A stretch of DNA of 7,280 bases from Kiritimatiellia bacterium. GTDB lineage: Bacteria > Verrucomicrobiota > Kiritimatiellia > SLAD01. How positions within the stretch are numbered: the stretch's first letter is position 1; each line of letters opens with the position of its first letter. The position numbers and the translations under genes were made by a program. The stretch is from NCBI GenBank assembly GCA_007126995.1, contig SLAD01000235.1:1-7280 (forward strand). The letters are read 5' to 3'. The notes under the pieces are model-generated. The model saw only the letters and a list, made by a program, of their open reading frames with translations, was not told where the DNA came from and did no database searches. Positions 1 to 4,663 of the stretch are shown here, piece after piece.

Positions 1-429
1 AAGCAAGCCCTCGCCGCGTTCGGCATGAAGGCCTGCAAACACATCAAATCCAATGCCATCGCTTTGGTGCACGAGTATAAGGAAGGGCATTACGCCCTGC
101 TCGGCATGGGGGCTGGTCAACCCAACCGTGTCGATTCACTCCGTAAACTTGCCCTTGCGCGCGCCTGCGAGAATCTGGATCGACTGTACGAAGAGGGCGG
201 CAGCTACGGCACCAACCCGAAAGAATTCCGCGCCGAGCGCCTGAAAGAATGCGTGCTCATCTCCGATGCCTTCTTCCCGTTCAGCGACAGCATCGACCAC
301 GCCGCCGAAGCCGGCATCGGCTATATCGTGCAGCCCGGCGGCTCCAAACGGGACGAGGAAGTCGTTTCCGCCTGTGACAAATACGGCATCGCCATGACCT
401 TCACCGGCATGCGCCACTTCCGACATTGA
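1..429 (+). CDS. purH: PurH C-terminal part (5'-truncated by window edge): AICAR transformylase / IMP cyclohydrolase
   Basis: Bifunctional cytoplasmic enzyme for the last two steps of IMP synthesis: formylation of AICAR with 10-formyl-tetrahydrofolate, then ring closure to IMP. Only the last 142 residues are present. The reading frame is open from base 1, so the internal ATG at 25 is not the start. The segment belongs to the AICAR transformylase domain. Recognisable family motifs are KSNAIALV near the beginning, GMGAGQPNRVDS in the middle, SDAFFPFSDSIDHAAEAGI, and the C-terminal IVQPGGSKRDEEVV followed by GIAMTFTGMRHFRH, the usual PurH ending, so the 3' end is intact. The upstream IMP cyclohydrolase domain lies outside the window. 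No T-tailed hairpin follows the stop; the next bases are a heptad tandem repeat. Identification is firm from family motifs known to me; no search was run. Confidence 0.96.
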   Translation, partial: KQALAAFGMKACKHIKSNAIALVHEYKEGHYALLGMGAGQPNRVDSLRKLALARACENLDRLYEEGGSYGTNPKEFRAERLKECVLISDAFFPFSDSIDHAAEAGIGYIVQPGGSKRDEEVVSACDKYGIAMTFTGMRHFRH

Positions 430-522
430 GACGAAAGACCAAAGACCGAAGACCAACGACGAAGGAAGAATGACCACGCACGAAGTGCCAACGAAGAACG
501 AAAAACGGAAAACGAAAAAACG
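430..522. repeat. Degenerate heptanucleotide tandem repeats, T-poor strand
   Basis: Immediately after the purH stop the + strand is almost free of T and shows a 7-nt period. GAC recurs at 430, 437, 444, 451, 458 and 472 (465 is GAA), giving units such as GACGAAA, GACCAAA, GACCGAA and GACCAAC. A second array in a different phase has AACGAAG, AACGAAA, AACGGAA and AACGAAA starting at 490, 497, 504 and 511. The reverse strand is correspondingly T/C-rich. I recall similar purine-rich heptad runs between genes of PVC bacteria, but that is memory, not a search. No coding function is supported. It could be a replication-slippage product, a structural spacer, or a transcript 3' end processed without a hairpin. 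Confidence 0.75.
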
Positions 523-533
523 CAATATACGTA

Positions 534-563
534 TTGACACGTACGCGGCCCTACGTGTATCTT
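534..563 (+). promoter_or_regulatory. Sigma70-type promoter for the secreted-protein operon
   Basis: A perfect -35 hexamer TTGACA lies at 534-539. The best -10 is TATCTT at 558-563 (4 of 6 matches) after an 18-bp spacer, slightly longer than ideal. Transcription would start near 570, leaving a leader of about 100 nt before the gene at 672. The surrounding DNA is A/T-rich compared with the coding regions. The -10 match is modest, so the -35 carries most of the evidence. Confidence 0.6.
537..558. promoter_or_regulatory. Inverted repeat inside the promoter spacer, operator-like
   Basis: ACACGTA (537-543) and TACGTGT (552-558) are perfect 7-bp inverted arms around an 8-bp centre, CGCGGCCC. The left arm overlaps the -35 hexamer and the right arm reaches the first base of the -10. 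A dimeric regulator bound here would block polymerase. Just upstream, ATACGTAT at 527-534 is another palindrome sharing the TACGTA core. The sequence shows the symmetry; a repressor role is inferred from its position. Confidence 0.45.
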
Positions 564-600
564 CACTCCATGTTGAAAGAAGTGTCTGCTAAAAAGGTTT

Positions 601-612
601 GTATGCGCATAC
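601..612. promoter_or_regulatory. 12-bp perfect palindrome in the 5' leader
   Basis: GTATGCGCATAC is a perfect palindrome with AAAAAGG just before and TTTTTT just after (613-618). It lies downstream of the predicted transcription start and 60 bp before the gene start at 672. It could be a second operator. As RNA it could only form a short 4-bp stem with a GCGC loop followed by U6, which is weak for a terminator. A protein-binding site is more likely than attenuation. Confidence 0.4.
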
Positions 613-659
613 TTTTTTGATGGACATAAAAACGACGAAAGTTCAGAGTGAAAACAATG

Positions 660-665
660 AAGGAG
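660..665 (+). promoter_or_regulatory. Shine-Dalgarno site fixing the start at 672
   Basis: AAGGAG lies 6 bp before the ATG at 672. In-frame alternatives GTG 648 and ATG 657 would place this site inside the coding region and would put a hydrophilic KTMKEQK stretch before the signal peptide. The ATG at 672 is therefore preferred. Confidence 0.8.
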
Positions 666-671
666 CAAAAA

Positions 672-1400
672 ATGAAAAAGCTACTCGCTTTAACGCTCGC
701 CGCTGGCATGATCGCCGGTGTCGCTAGCGGACAAACCGTGCTCAGCCAGAACGCGGTTGGATATGTGAAGGTGGAAGTTGATGGAGGCAAGTTTGCGATT
801 GTCCGTAGTGACTTCACCCCGATGAGCGGCGATGCACCGACACCAAGCGTTGTATACGGCGACTCTCTTCCCTTGGGCACAACGATCTTCCTGTACAACG
901 CGTCGACGCTAAGTTATCAGAGTTCAACCTACGAGATTGGCACTGACCCTGACACATTTCTTCCGATAGAGCAGTGGTCTGACGACAGCTTAGACTTGTC
1001 ACCTGGACGAAGTTGGTGGGTTCAGCCCGGCGGCACCGACGAGAATGTTCCGGTAATCGCGATGGGGGAGGTTCCGCCTGACAGTCAACAGGCCGTTACG
1101 ATTCTAGAAGGTTTCAACCTTGTTAGTTTCCCCTATCCGGCTGATACGATGTGGGAAGATACGGAGCTCGCGCAATCGGCAGAAATTGGAGACACCGTCT
1201 ATTTCTATGATGTCGAGACGGAAAACTACACGTCCTCAACCTATGAAATTGGAACTGACCCCGACACGTTTCTTCCGATAGAGCAGTGGTCCGTCCCGAA
1301 TTTGGTGGTGACGCCTGGAGTAGGATTCTGGTATCAGGCAGGAACGGGACGAGTTGTCGATGAAAATCGCCCATATCCTTGGCCAAACGATAACGAATAA
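672..1400 (+). CDS. Secreted SQNAVGYVKV-type two-domain protein of unknown function
   Basis: A 242-residue exported protein. Residues 1-20 form a Sec signal peptide (two lysines, hydrophobic core, likely cleavage after ASG at 18-20). The mature protein opens QTVLSQNAVGYVKVEV, an N-terminal motif I associate with secreted proteins of unknown function in Kiritimatiellota, Lentisphaerae and Verrucomicrobia. Two related halves follow, about 41-120 and 144-224. Each runs from a FAIV or FNLV strand, through GTTIFLYN or GDTVYFYD, to an exactly repeated 20-residue block (84-103 and 188-207, beginning SSTYEIGTDP and ending PIEQWS), then PGRSWWVQ or PGVGFWYQ. The composition is acidic and aromatic, with no cysteine, no catalytic motif and no membrane anchor. 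It lies 20 bp upstream of a PEP-CTERM gene with which it is probably co-transcribed. The DNA is more A/T-rich than the metabolic genes nearby. A surface, matrix or carbohydrate-associated role is conceivable but unproven. Confidence 0.85.
   Translation: MKKLLALTLAAGMIAGVASGQTVLSQNAVGYVKVEVDGGKFAIVRSDFTPMSGDAPTPSVVYGDSLPLGTTIFLYNASTLSYQSSTYEIGTDPDTFLPIEQWSDDSLDLSPGRSWWVQPGGTDENVPVIAMGEVPPDSQQAVTILEGFNLVSFPYPADTMWEDTELAQSAEIGDTVYFYDVETENYTSSTYEIGTDPDTFLPIEQWSVPNLVVTPGVGFWYQAGTGRVVDENRPYPWPNDNE
921..980 (+). repeat. Internal coding repeat, copy 1
   Basis: This 60-nt in-frame segment encodes residues 84-103 of the secreted protein. Its translation is identical to that of 1233-1292. By eye the two DNA copies differ at 9 of 60 positions, all in the first 37 bases. 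The 22 bases before the last position (958-979, starting TTTCTTCC) are identical between copies. Confidence 0.9.
1233..1292 (+). repeat. Internal coding repeat, copy 2
   Basis: This is the partner of 921-980, 312 bp (104 codons) downstream and in the same frame, encoding residues 188-207. All nucleotide differences between the copies keep the protein sequence identical, including a serine encoded by AGT in copy 1 and TCC here. That points to selection on the peptide, a domain duplication, and possibly recent homogenisation of the 3' part. Confidence 0.9.
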
Positions 1401-1420
1401 GGAAAGCAGGAGTAAAAAAC

Positions 1421-2041
1421 ATGAAGAAAATATCATCTACTGTTCTAGTTGCGGTCTTTGCATTTGCCAGTAGCGCAGTGGCGTCGATAAATGTTTCATG
1501 GAGACAGACCCAAGGTTTGTTCTTCAATGATGCGGTTGCCGCTGGCAATCAGATTAGCGCCGATTTCTATCACGTTCTCATTTGGAGCCCATCGGCGCCC
1601 CCGCAGATGGACTATGCGCTGCCCGGTACGGGTGTTGGTGCGGGCGAAATTGTTTTGGATGTGGGAAATGCTGGCGTGCTTGGTGGTCAGTTCAACTACT
1701 CGGCCCAAGTATTCACTGATTCGGATGTAGGTGATGTCGACATTAACGCTGGGTACCTCTATGCGCGAATCTTCCAGTTCAGTACCGTCTCAGATGGTGA
1801 TGTTTACTGGCAGACTCCTGTCAGCTTGGTTCAGGGACCGTCACTTACGGTTTACGACCCGAATACAGAGCCCCCTGATCCCGCTCAGCTCATTCACCAC
1901 GTTGTTAGAGACACTGCGGGTGGCTTGGCGATGGACGCGAGCAATCCGGATATGTTCACCGTCATTCCTGAGCCCTCCGTCTTTGCGATGTTGGGTCTTG
2001 GTGGATTGTTCTTGGCGCTGCGTCGTCGCTACGTTGCGTAA
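1421..2041 (+). CDS. PEP-CTERM sorting-signal protein of unknown function
   Basis: A 206-residue exported protein, probably anchored or processed at the cell envelope by an exosortase. Residues 1-21 are a signal peptide (MKKISS, hydrophobic core, cleavage after AVA at 19-21). The C-terminus is a textbook PEP-CTERM tripartite signal: VIPEPS at 181-186, a hydrophobic segment at about 187-200 (FAMLGLGGLFLAL) and RRR at 201-203. The middle is predicted beta-rich and glycine-rich, low in charge, without cysteines or recognisable catalytic residues (FYHVLIWSPS at 49-58, GYLYARIFQF at 111-120). The start is supported by CAGGAG at 1407-1412, 8 bp before the ATG. The gene follows the SQNAVGYVKV gene by 20 bp, suggesting an operon, and is closed by the terminator at 2067. 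In other bacteria PEP-CTERM proteins accompany exopolysaccharide and exosortase loci; no exosortase is in this window. Confidence 0.88.
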   Translation: MKKISSTVLVAVFAFASSAVASINVSWRQTQGLFFNDAVAAGNQISADFYHVLIWSPSAPPQMDYALPGTGVGAGEIVLDVGNAGVLGGQFNYSAQVFTDSDVGDVDINAGYLYARIFQFSTVSDGDVYWQTPVSLVQGPSLTVYDPNTEPPDPAQLIHHVVRDTAGGLAMDASNPDMFTVIPEPSVFAMLGLGGLFLALRRRYVA

Positions 2042-2066
2042 TATCGCGTAGTTCGAATAATTGAAT

Positions 2067-2103
2067 GAACCCCGCAGGATTCGTCCTGCGGGGTTCTTCT
2101 TTT
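2067..2103 (+). terminator. Strong rho-independent terminator after the secreted-protein operon
   Basis: A 13-bp perfect stem, GAACCCCGCAGGA (2067-2079) with TCCTGCGGGGTTC (2084-2096), closes a TTCG tetraloop (2080-2083). It is followed by TTCTTTT. It lies 25 bp after the PEP-CTERM stop codon. The stable UUCG loop and GC-rich stem make this the clearest regulatory structure in the window. Confidence 0.95.
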
Positions 2104-2116
2104 CCCCTTATGGAGT

Positions 2117-2133
2117 GCGCCGCTCTGCGGCGC
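2117..2133. repeat. REP-like GC hairpin
   Basis: GCGCCGC (2117-2123) and GCGGCGC (2127-2133) form a perfect 7-bp stem around TCT, embedded in TGGAGT...TTTGGA. I recall hairpins in a similar GGAGTGC...CTTTGG frame recurring in PVC genomes, so this may be a dispersed repetitive palindrome. Only one copy is visible here. Confidence 0.5.
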
Positions 2134-2172
2134 TTTGGACCAGCCCCCGCTGTCTGACCAATCACTCATCAA

Positions 2173-2198
2173 CGCATCAGCTCCGCTGCCCTGATGCG
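2173..2198. repeat. 8-bp perfect inverted repeat
   Basis: CGCATCAG (2173-2180) and CTGATGCG (2191-2198) are perfect inverted arms around a 10-nt loop, CTCCGCTGCC. There is no T-run after it, so it is not a terminator. It could be an RNA hairpin or a protein-binding site. Confidence 0.5.
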
Positions 2199-2234
2199 CA
2201 TCCCTGCTTACGTCATCTTCCCGGATTTCGGCTC

Positions 2235-2433
2235 GGCAGGGACGCCTCGCCCCACCTATCCCATCACGCGAAATTGGGCGAATCGTCTCGATGAGCCGCG
2301 CTACTGATCTAACCATGAACAGACCCCGCGCCCGCGCTCACTCATCCGGAAGATTAAGGCGAAAGATGAAGGCGAAAGATTAGGGGGCACCGATCCGATG
2401 CCAAACCAACTGGGGGGTAGGCTGCGTCCTGCC
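2235..2433. repeat. Diverged inverted repeat pair about 155 bp apart
   Basis: The left arm at 2235-2256 begins GGCAGGGACGCC and ends GCCCCACC. The right arm at 2412-2433 begins GGGGGGTAGG and ends GCGTCCTGCC. The reverse complement of the left arm aligns to the right arm with a few mismatches and single-base gaps, sharing the GCGTCC and TGCC ends. These could be two copies of a dispersed element in opposite orientation or the ends of a small non-autonomous element. The match is imperfect. Confidence 0.3.
2356..2380. repeat. Direct repeat, 12-bp unit at 13-bp period
   Basis: AAGGCGAAAGAT occurs at 2356-2367 and again at 2369-2380, with one G between them. The purine-rich character resembles the heptad repeats after purH. 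Only two units are present. Confidence 0.7.
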
Positions 2434-2509
2434 CGCTTCCCTTCTGGATCAGACCCTGTTCGATAATAGCGTGTGCGGGGCAAGCTGCGGCCCATACACC
2501 CCGTCTCAA

Positions 2510-2536
2510 TTGACACGGTGCGCTGCAAGCTTTAAC
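2510..2536 (+). promoter_or_regulatory. Putative argC-lipA promoter, giving a very short or absent leader
   Basis: A perfect TTGACA lies at 2510-2515. The -10 candidates are TTTAAC at 2531-2536 (15-bp spacer, 4 of 6) or TAACGT at 2533-2538 (17-bp spacer, 3 of 6). Either would start transcription around 2543-2546, on or next to the argC ATG at 2545. The first bases match the promoter at 534: both read ATTGACACG. Confidence 0.4.
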
Positions 2537-2544
2537 GTGCATCC

Positions 2545-3603
2545 ATGATAAAGGCAAAAGTCATAGGGGCCGGCGGATACGGCGGCGTGGGCATCGTCGA
2601 GTTGTTGTGCGCCCATCCCGAGGTGGAAATCACGGCATTGGTGGCGCAGGCCGATGTGGGCATGCCGATGAGCGAGCTCTATCCCCATTTGGCGGGCTTT
2701 TGTGACGTGCCGATCCTGCCGCCGGACGACGCCGCAGCCGACGTTGAGGCCGATGTGGTCTTTTTCGCGACGCCCGATCGGGTGGCCATGCAACAGGCGC
2801 CGCACGTGCTCGAGCGGGGCGCCAAGGTAATCGATTATAGCGGTGACTTTCGCTTCCGAACCGTGACGGAATACGCCGCCTATGCCAAATGTATCGGGCG
2901 CGACCCGGAACACCTGGCGCCCGATCTATTGCCGGAGTCGGTCTATGGACTACCCGAGCTGCACCGGGCGGATTTAAACACGTCGACGCGATTGGTCGGC
3001 AACGTCGGTTGTTTTGCGATCGGCTGCATTCTCGGTCTCGCGCCTGCCATCAAGCATCGGTTGGCGGATTTCGCCAGTCTGATCTGCGATTGCAAAACGG
3101 GTGTGTCCGGGGCAGGCAAGAAGCCGAGTCCCACCTTCCATTACCCCGCGCGGTACGATCACATGAACGCGTATCGGTTGACGGGTCACCAGCATGTGGT
3201 GGAGGTGGAGCGGGAAATGACCGCACTGGCCGGGGATAAGGTGCGGATCACCTTCACGCCGCAGGTGGTCCCGGCCTGTCGGGGCATTTTGTGCAGTATC
3301 TACGGAACGCTGGCGGACGGACTGACACGTGACGATGTCTTGGCCGCTTATCGCGAGTTTCACCAGGACAATGCCTTTGTACGGATCTACGACCGCGACG
3401 CCGCGATCGGTACGCAGCATGTGCGGGGCTCGAATTACTGCAATTTGATCGTCGACGTGGATGAGCGTACCAACCGGTTGCGGATCATTTCGCACATCGA
3501 CAATTTGGTCAAAGGACAGGCCGGCAACGCATTGCAGAATATGAACCTGATTTTCGGGTTGCCCGAGCAGATGGGCTTGGATCGTCCCGGACAGTATCCC
3601 TAA
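2545..3603 (+). CDS. argC: N-acetyl-gamma-glutamyl-phosphate reductase
   Basis: Cytoplasmic enzyme of arginine synthesis: NADPH-dependent reduction of N-acetyl-glutamyl-phosphate to N-acetyl-glutamate semialdehyde. At 352 residues it has normal length. Residues 5-14 (KVIGAGGYGG) are the NADP-binding glycine loop; VFFATPD (72-78) and VIDYSGDFRF (95-104) are typical of the Rossmann domain. The catalytic cysteine is Cys156 in GNVGCFAIG, where the more usual form is NPGC. The dimerisation/catalytic part has KTGVSGAGKKPSPTFHYP (184-201), the TGHQH histidines (215, 217), VVPACRGI and, near the end, LVKGQAGNALQNMNLIFGLPE. The ATG at 2545 is the first start after an in-frame TAA at 2533, and no clear Shine-Dalgarno precedes it. 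lipA follows after 19 bp. Other arg genes are not in the window. Confidence 0.95.
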   Translation: MIKAKVIGAGGYGGVGIVELLCAHPEVEITALVAQADVGMPMSELYPHLAGFCDVPILPPDDAAADVEADVVFFATPDRVAMQQAPHVLERGAKVIDYSGDFRFRTVTEYAAYAKCIGRDPEHLAPDLLPESVYGLPELHRADLNTSTRLVGNVGCFAIGCILGLAPAIKHRLADFASLICDCKTGVSGAGKKPSPTFHYPARYDHMNAYRLTGHQHVVEVEREMTALAGDKVRITFTPQVVPACRGILCSIYGTLADGLTRDDVLAAYREFHQDNAFVRIYDRDAAIGTQHVRGSNYCNLIVDVDERTNRLRIISHIDNLVKGQAGNALQNMNLIFGLPEQMGLDRPGQYP

Positions 3604-3622
3604 TTCAAAAGCAAGGAAGACG

Positions 3623-4504
3623 ATGGGCAGATTACCTTCATGGATTCGTTTATCACGGCAGACCGACGAGCACTTCGCGGAAGTGACCGAGTTGGTGCGT
3701 GGTCATGCGCTGCACACCGTTTGTGAGAGCGCCAAGTGTCCGAATCGCGGTGAATGCTGGAATCGCGGCACGGCCACGCTGATGCTGTTGGGCGATGTCT
3801 GCACCCGCGCCTGTTCGTTCTGCGCGATTGAGCCGGGCAAACCAAACGGATTGGACATCAACGAACCGCGCCGGGCTGCGCGCGCGGCCGCCGGGATGAA
3901 GTTGAACTATGTCGTGCTGACCAGCGTGGCGCGCGATGACTTACCCGACGGTGGCGCGGGGATCTTTGCCGAAACCATTCTCGAGATCCGCAAGCGTTTA
4001 CCCGAGGCCGGGATCGAAGTATTGACACCGGACTTTGAGGGCGTGCGCGAGTTGATCGATATTGTGCTGGAAGCGCAGCCGGATGTGTTCAATCACAACG
4101 TCGAGACGGTGCCCCGCTTGCAGGCCATCATCCGTCCGCAGGCCGCGTATGGGCGGTCGCTTTCCGTCCTGAAACATGCCGCCCAGTGGCGCCCGCGGGT
4201 CGCGGTCAAGTCCGGCATCATGCTGGGACTGGGCGAGAAGGATGACGAGGTCTTGCGAACGTTGGACGACATGCTCACCGCCGGCGTCGAGCTGTTGACG
4301 CTAGGCCAATACCTGCAGCCGACGCGTAAACATCCCCCGGTGCAACGGTACGTTTCGCCGGAGGATTTCGAGGCGCTTTCGGAGCGCGCCAAGCAAATGG
4401 GTTTCGCTGGCGTCGCCTCGGGCCCCATGGTCCGCTCGTCCTACAAAGCGGACGAATTGCTCGCCGCCGCCCTCGCCAGCCGCTCGGAAGACGTGTTGGC
4501 TTGA
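3623..4504 (+). CDS. lipA: Lipoyl synthase (radical SAM)
   Basis: Inserts two sulfur atoms at C6 and C8 of octanoyl groups on carrier proteins to form the lipoyl cofactor of pyruvate and 2-oxoglutarate dehydrogenases and the glycine cleavage system. At 293 residues it has typical length. Both cluster motifs are intact: the auxiliary-cluster cysteines Cys34, Cys39 and Cys45 (CX4CX5C in CESAKCPNRGEC) and the radical SAM triad Cys60, Cys64, Cys67 (CTRACSFC). The C-terminal RSSY (271-274), whose serine ligates the auxiliary cluster in characterised LipA, is present. Other family blocks are TSVARDDLPDGGA, FNHNVETV, KSGIMLGLGE and LGQYLQPT. AAGGA at 3613-3617 sits 5 bp before the ATG. It lies 19 bp downstream of argC, so co-transcription is likely, although no pathway link between them is obvious. 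lipB is not adjacent. Confidence 0.97.
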   Translation: MGRLPSWIRLSRQTDEHFAEVTELVRGHALHTVCESAKCPNRGECWNRGTATLMLLGDVCTRACSFCAIEPGKPNGLDINEPRRAARAAAGMKLNYVVLTSVARDDLPDGGAGIFAETILEIRKRLPEAGIEVLTPDFEGVRELIDIVLEAQPDVFNHNVETVPRLQAIIRPQAAYGRSLSVLKHAAQWRPRVAVKSGIMLGLGEKDDEVLRTLDDMLTAGVELLTLGQYLQPTRKHPPVQRYVSPEDFEALSERAKQMGFAGVASGPMVRSSYKADELLAAALASRSEDVLA

Positions 4505-4549
4505 GCCGATCGTGCTTTCCGGCCAATTCAATAATAATGTTGGCAGGAG

Positions 4550-4582
4550 GCGATCGCAAGGCGCGCCCTGATATTTATATCA
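4550..4582. promoter_or_regulatory. Three perfect palindromic elements in a row
   Basis: GCGATCGC (4550-4557), GGCGCGCC (4560-4567) and TGATAT-TT-ATATCA (4569-4582) follow each other with gaps of 2 and 1 bp. The cluster lies 15 bp upstream of the putative -35 of the molybdenum hydroxylase operon and 46 bp after lipA. Its position suits regulator binding. The sequence shows the symmetry; the function is inferred. Confidence 0.5.
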
Positions 4583-4596
4583 AGAAATGCTGGATT

Positions 4597-4624
4597 TTGA
4601 CTCGGTCGCTTACTATCTTTTTAT
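4597..4624 (+). promoter_or_regulatory. Putative promoter of the molybdenum hydroxylase operon
   Basis: TTGACT at 4597-4602 (5 of 6) is followed, after a 16-bp spacer, by TTTTAT at 4619-4624 (4 of 6) in A/T-rich DNA. The leader to the ATG at 4664 would be about 30 nt. No T-tailed terminator separates it from lipA, so read-through from argC-lipA cannot be excluded. Confidence 0.4.
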
Positions 4625-4654
4625 GTTTACTTGGAATTGTTGATTGATCGAGTT

Positions 4655-4660
4655 GGAGAG
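4655..4660 (+). promoter_or_regulatory. Shine-Dalgarno site fixing the start at 4664
   Basis: GGAGAG (4655-4660) lies 3 bp before the ATG at 4664, or 5 bp counted from the GGAG core. An in-frame TTG at 4631 would add 11 residues (ELLIDRVGET-like) with no ribosome site of its own. The encoded MAYWKDYYTPQTVEEAVEIL matches the usual N-terminus of this FAD domain, so 4664 is preferred. Confidence 0.7.
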
Positions 4661-4663
4661 ACC

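Larger units (their letters stand above)
2104..2544. other. Gene-poor intergenic region with hairpins and short repeats
   Basis: About 440 bp between the terminator and argC. Short open frames exist on both strands (about 2061-2294 + and 2029-2316 -), but they cross the terminator, lack convincing ribosome sites and have low-complexity translations, so I call no gene. It contains two perfect hairpins (2117-2133, 2173-2198), a diverged inverted pair (2235-2256 and 2412-2433), a 12-bp direct repeat (2356-2380) and the argC promoter at its end. A small RNA or decayed repetitive elements are possible; neither is shown. Confidence 0.6.

Noticed and set aside
613..618. The T6 after the palindrome at 601-612 as a terminator or attenuator
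   Set aside because: The palindrome can fold into only a 4-bp stem with a 4-nt loop, too weak for intrinsic termination.
648..671. GTG 648 as the start of the secreted-protein gene
   Set aside because: AAGGAG at 660-665 is correctly spaced for ATG 672, and the longer form would put a hydrophilic extension before the signal peptide.
2029..2316. Short frames of 75-95 codons on both strands in 2029-2557
   Set aside because: They overlap the intrinsic terminator, the hairpins or the argC start, lack good ribosome sites and give no family-like protein.
2356..2380. Possible CRISPR-like array at the repeated AAGGCGAAAGAT
   Set aside because: There are only two 12-bp units with a 1-bp gap, no spacers and no cas genes.
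2476..2503. CGGGG...CCCCG pairing upstream of argC as a riboswitch or attenuator
   Set aside because: The stem is only 5 bp with an 18-nt loop, and it lies upstream of the predicted transcription start, so it would not be in the argC mRNA.
2974..3495. A 173-codon minus-strand frame inside argC, and a similar 181-codon one at 5745-6290
   Set aside because: Both lie entirely inside well-identified plus-strand genes and have Arg/His-rich translations without recognisable domains.
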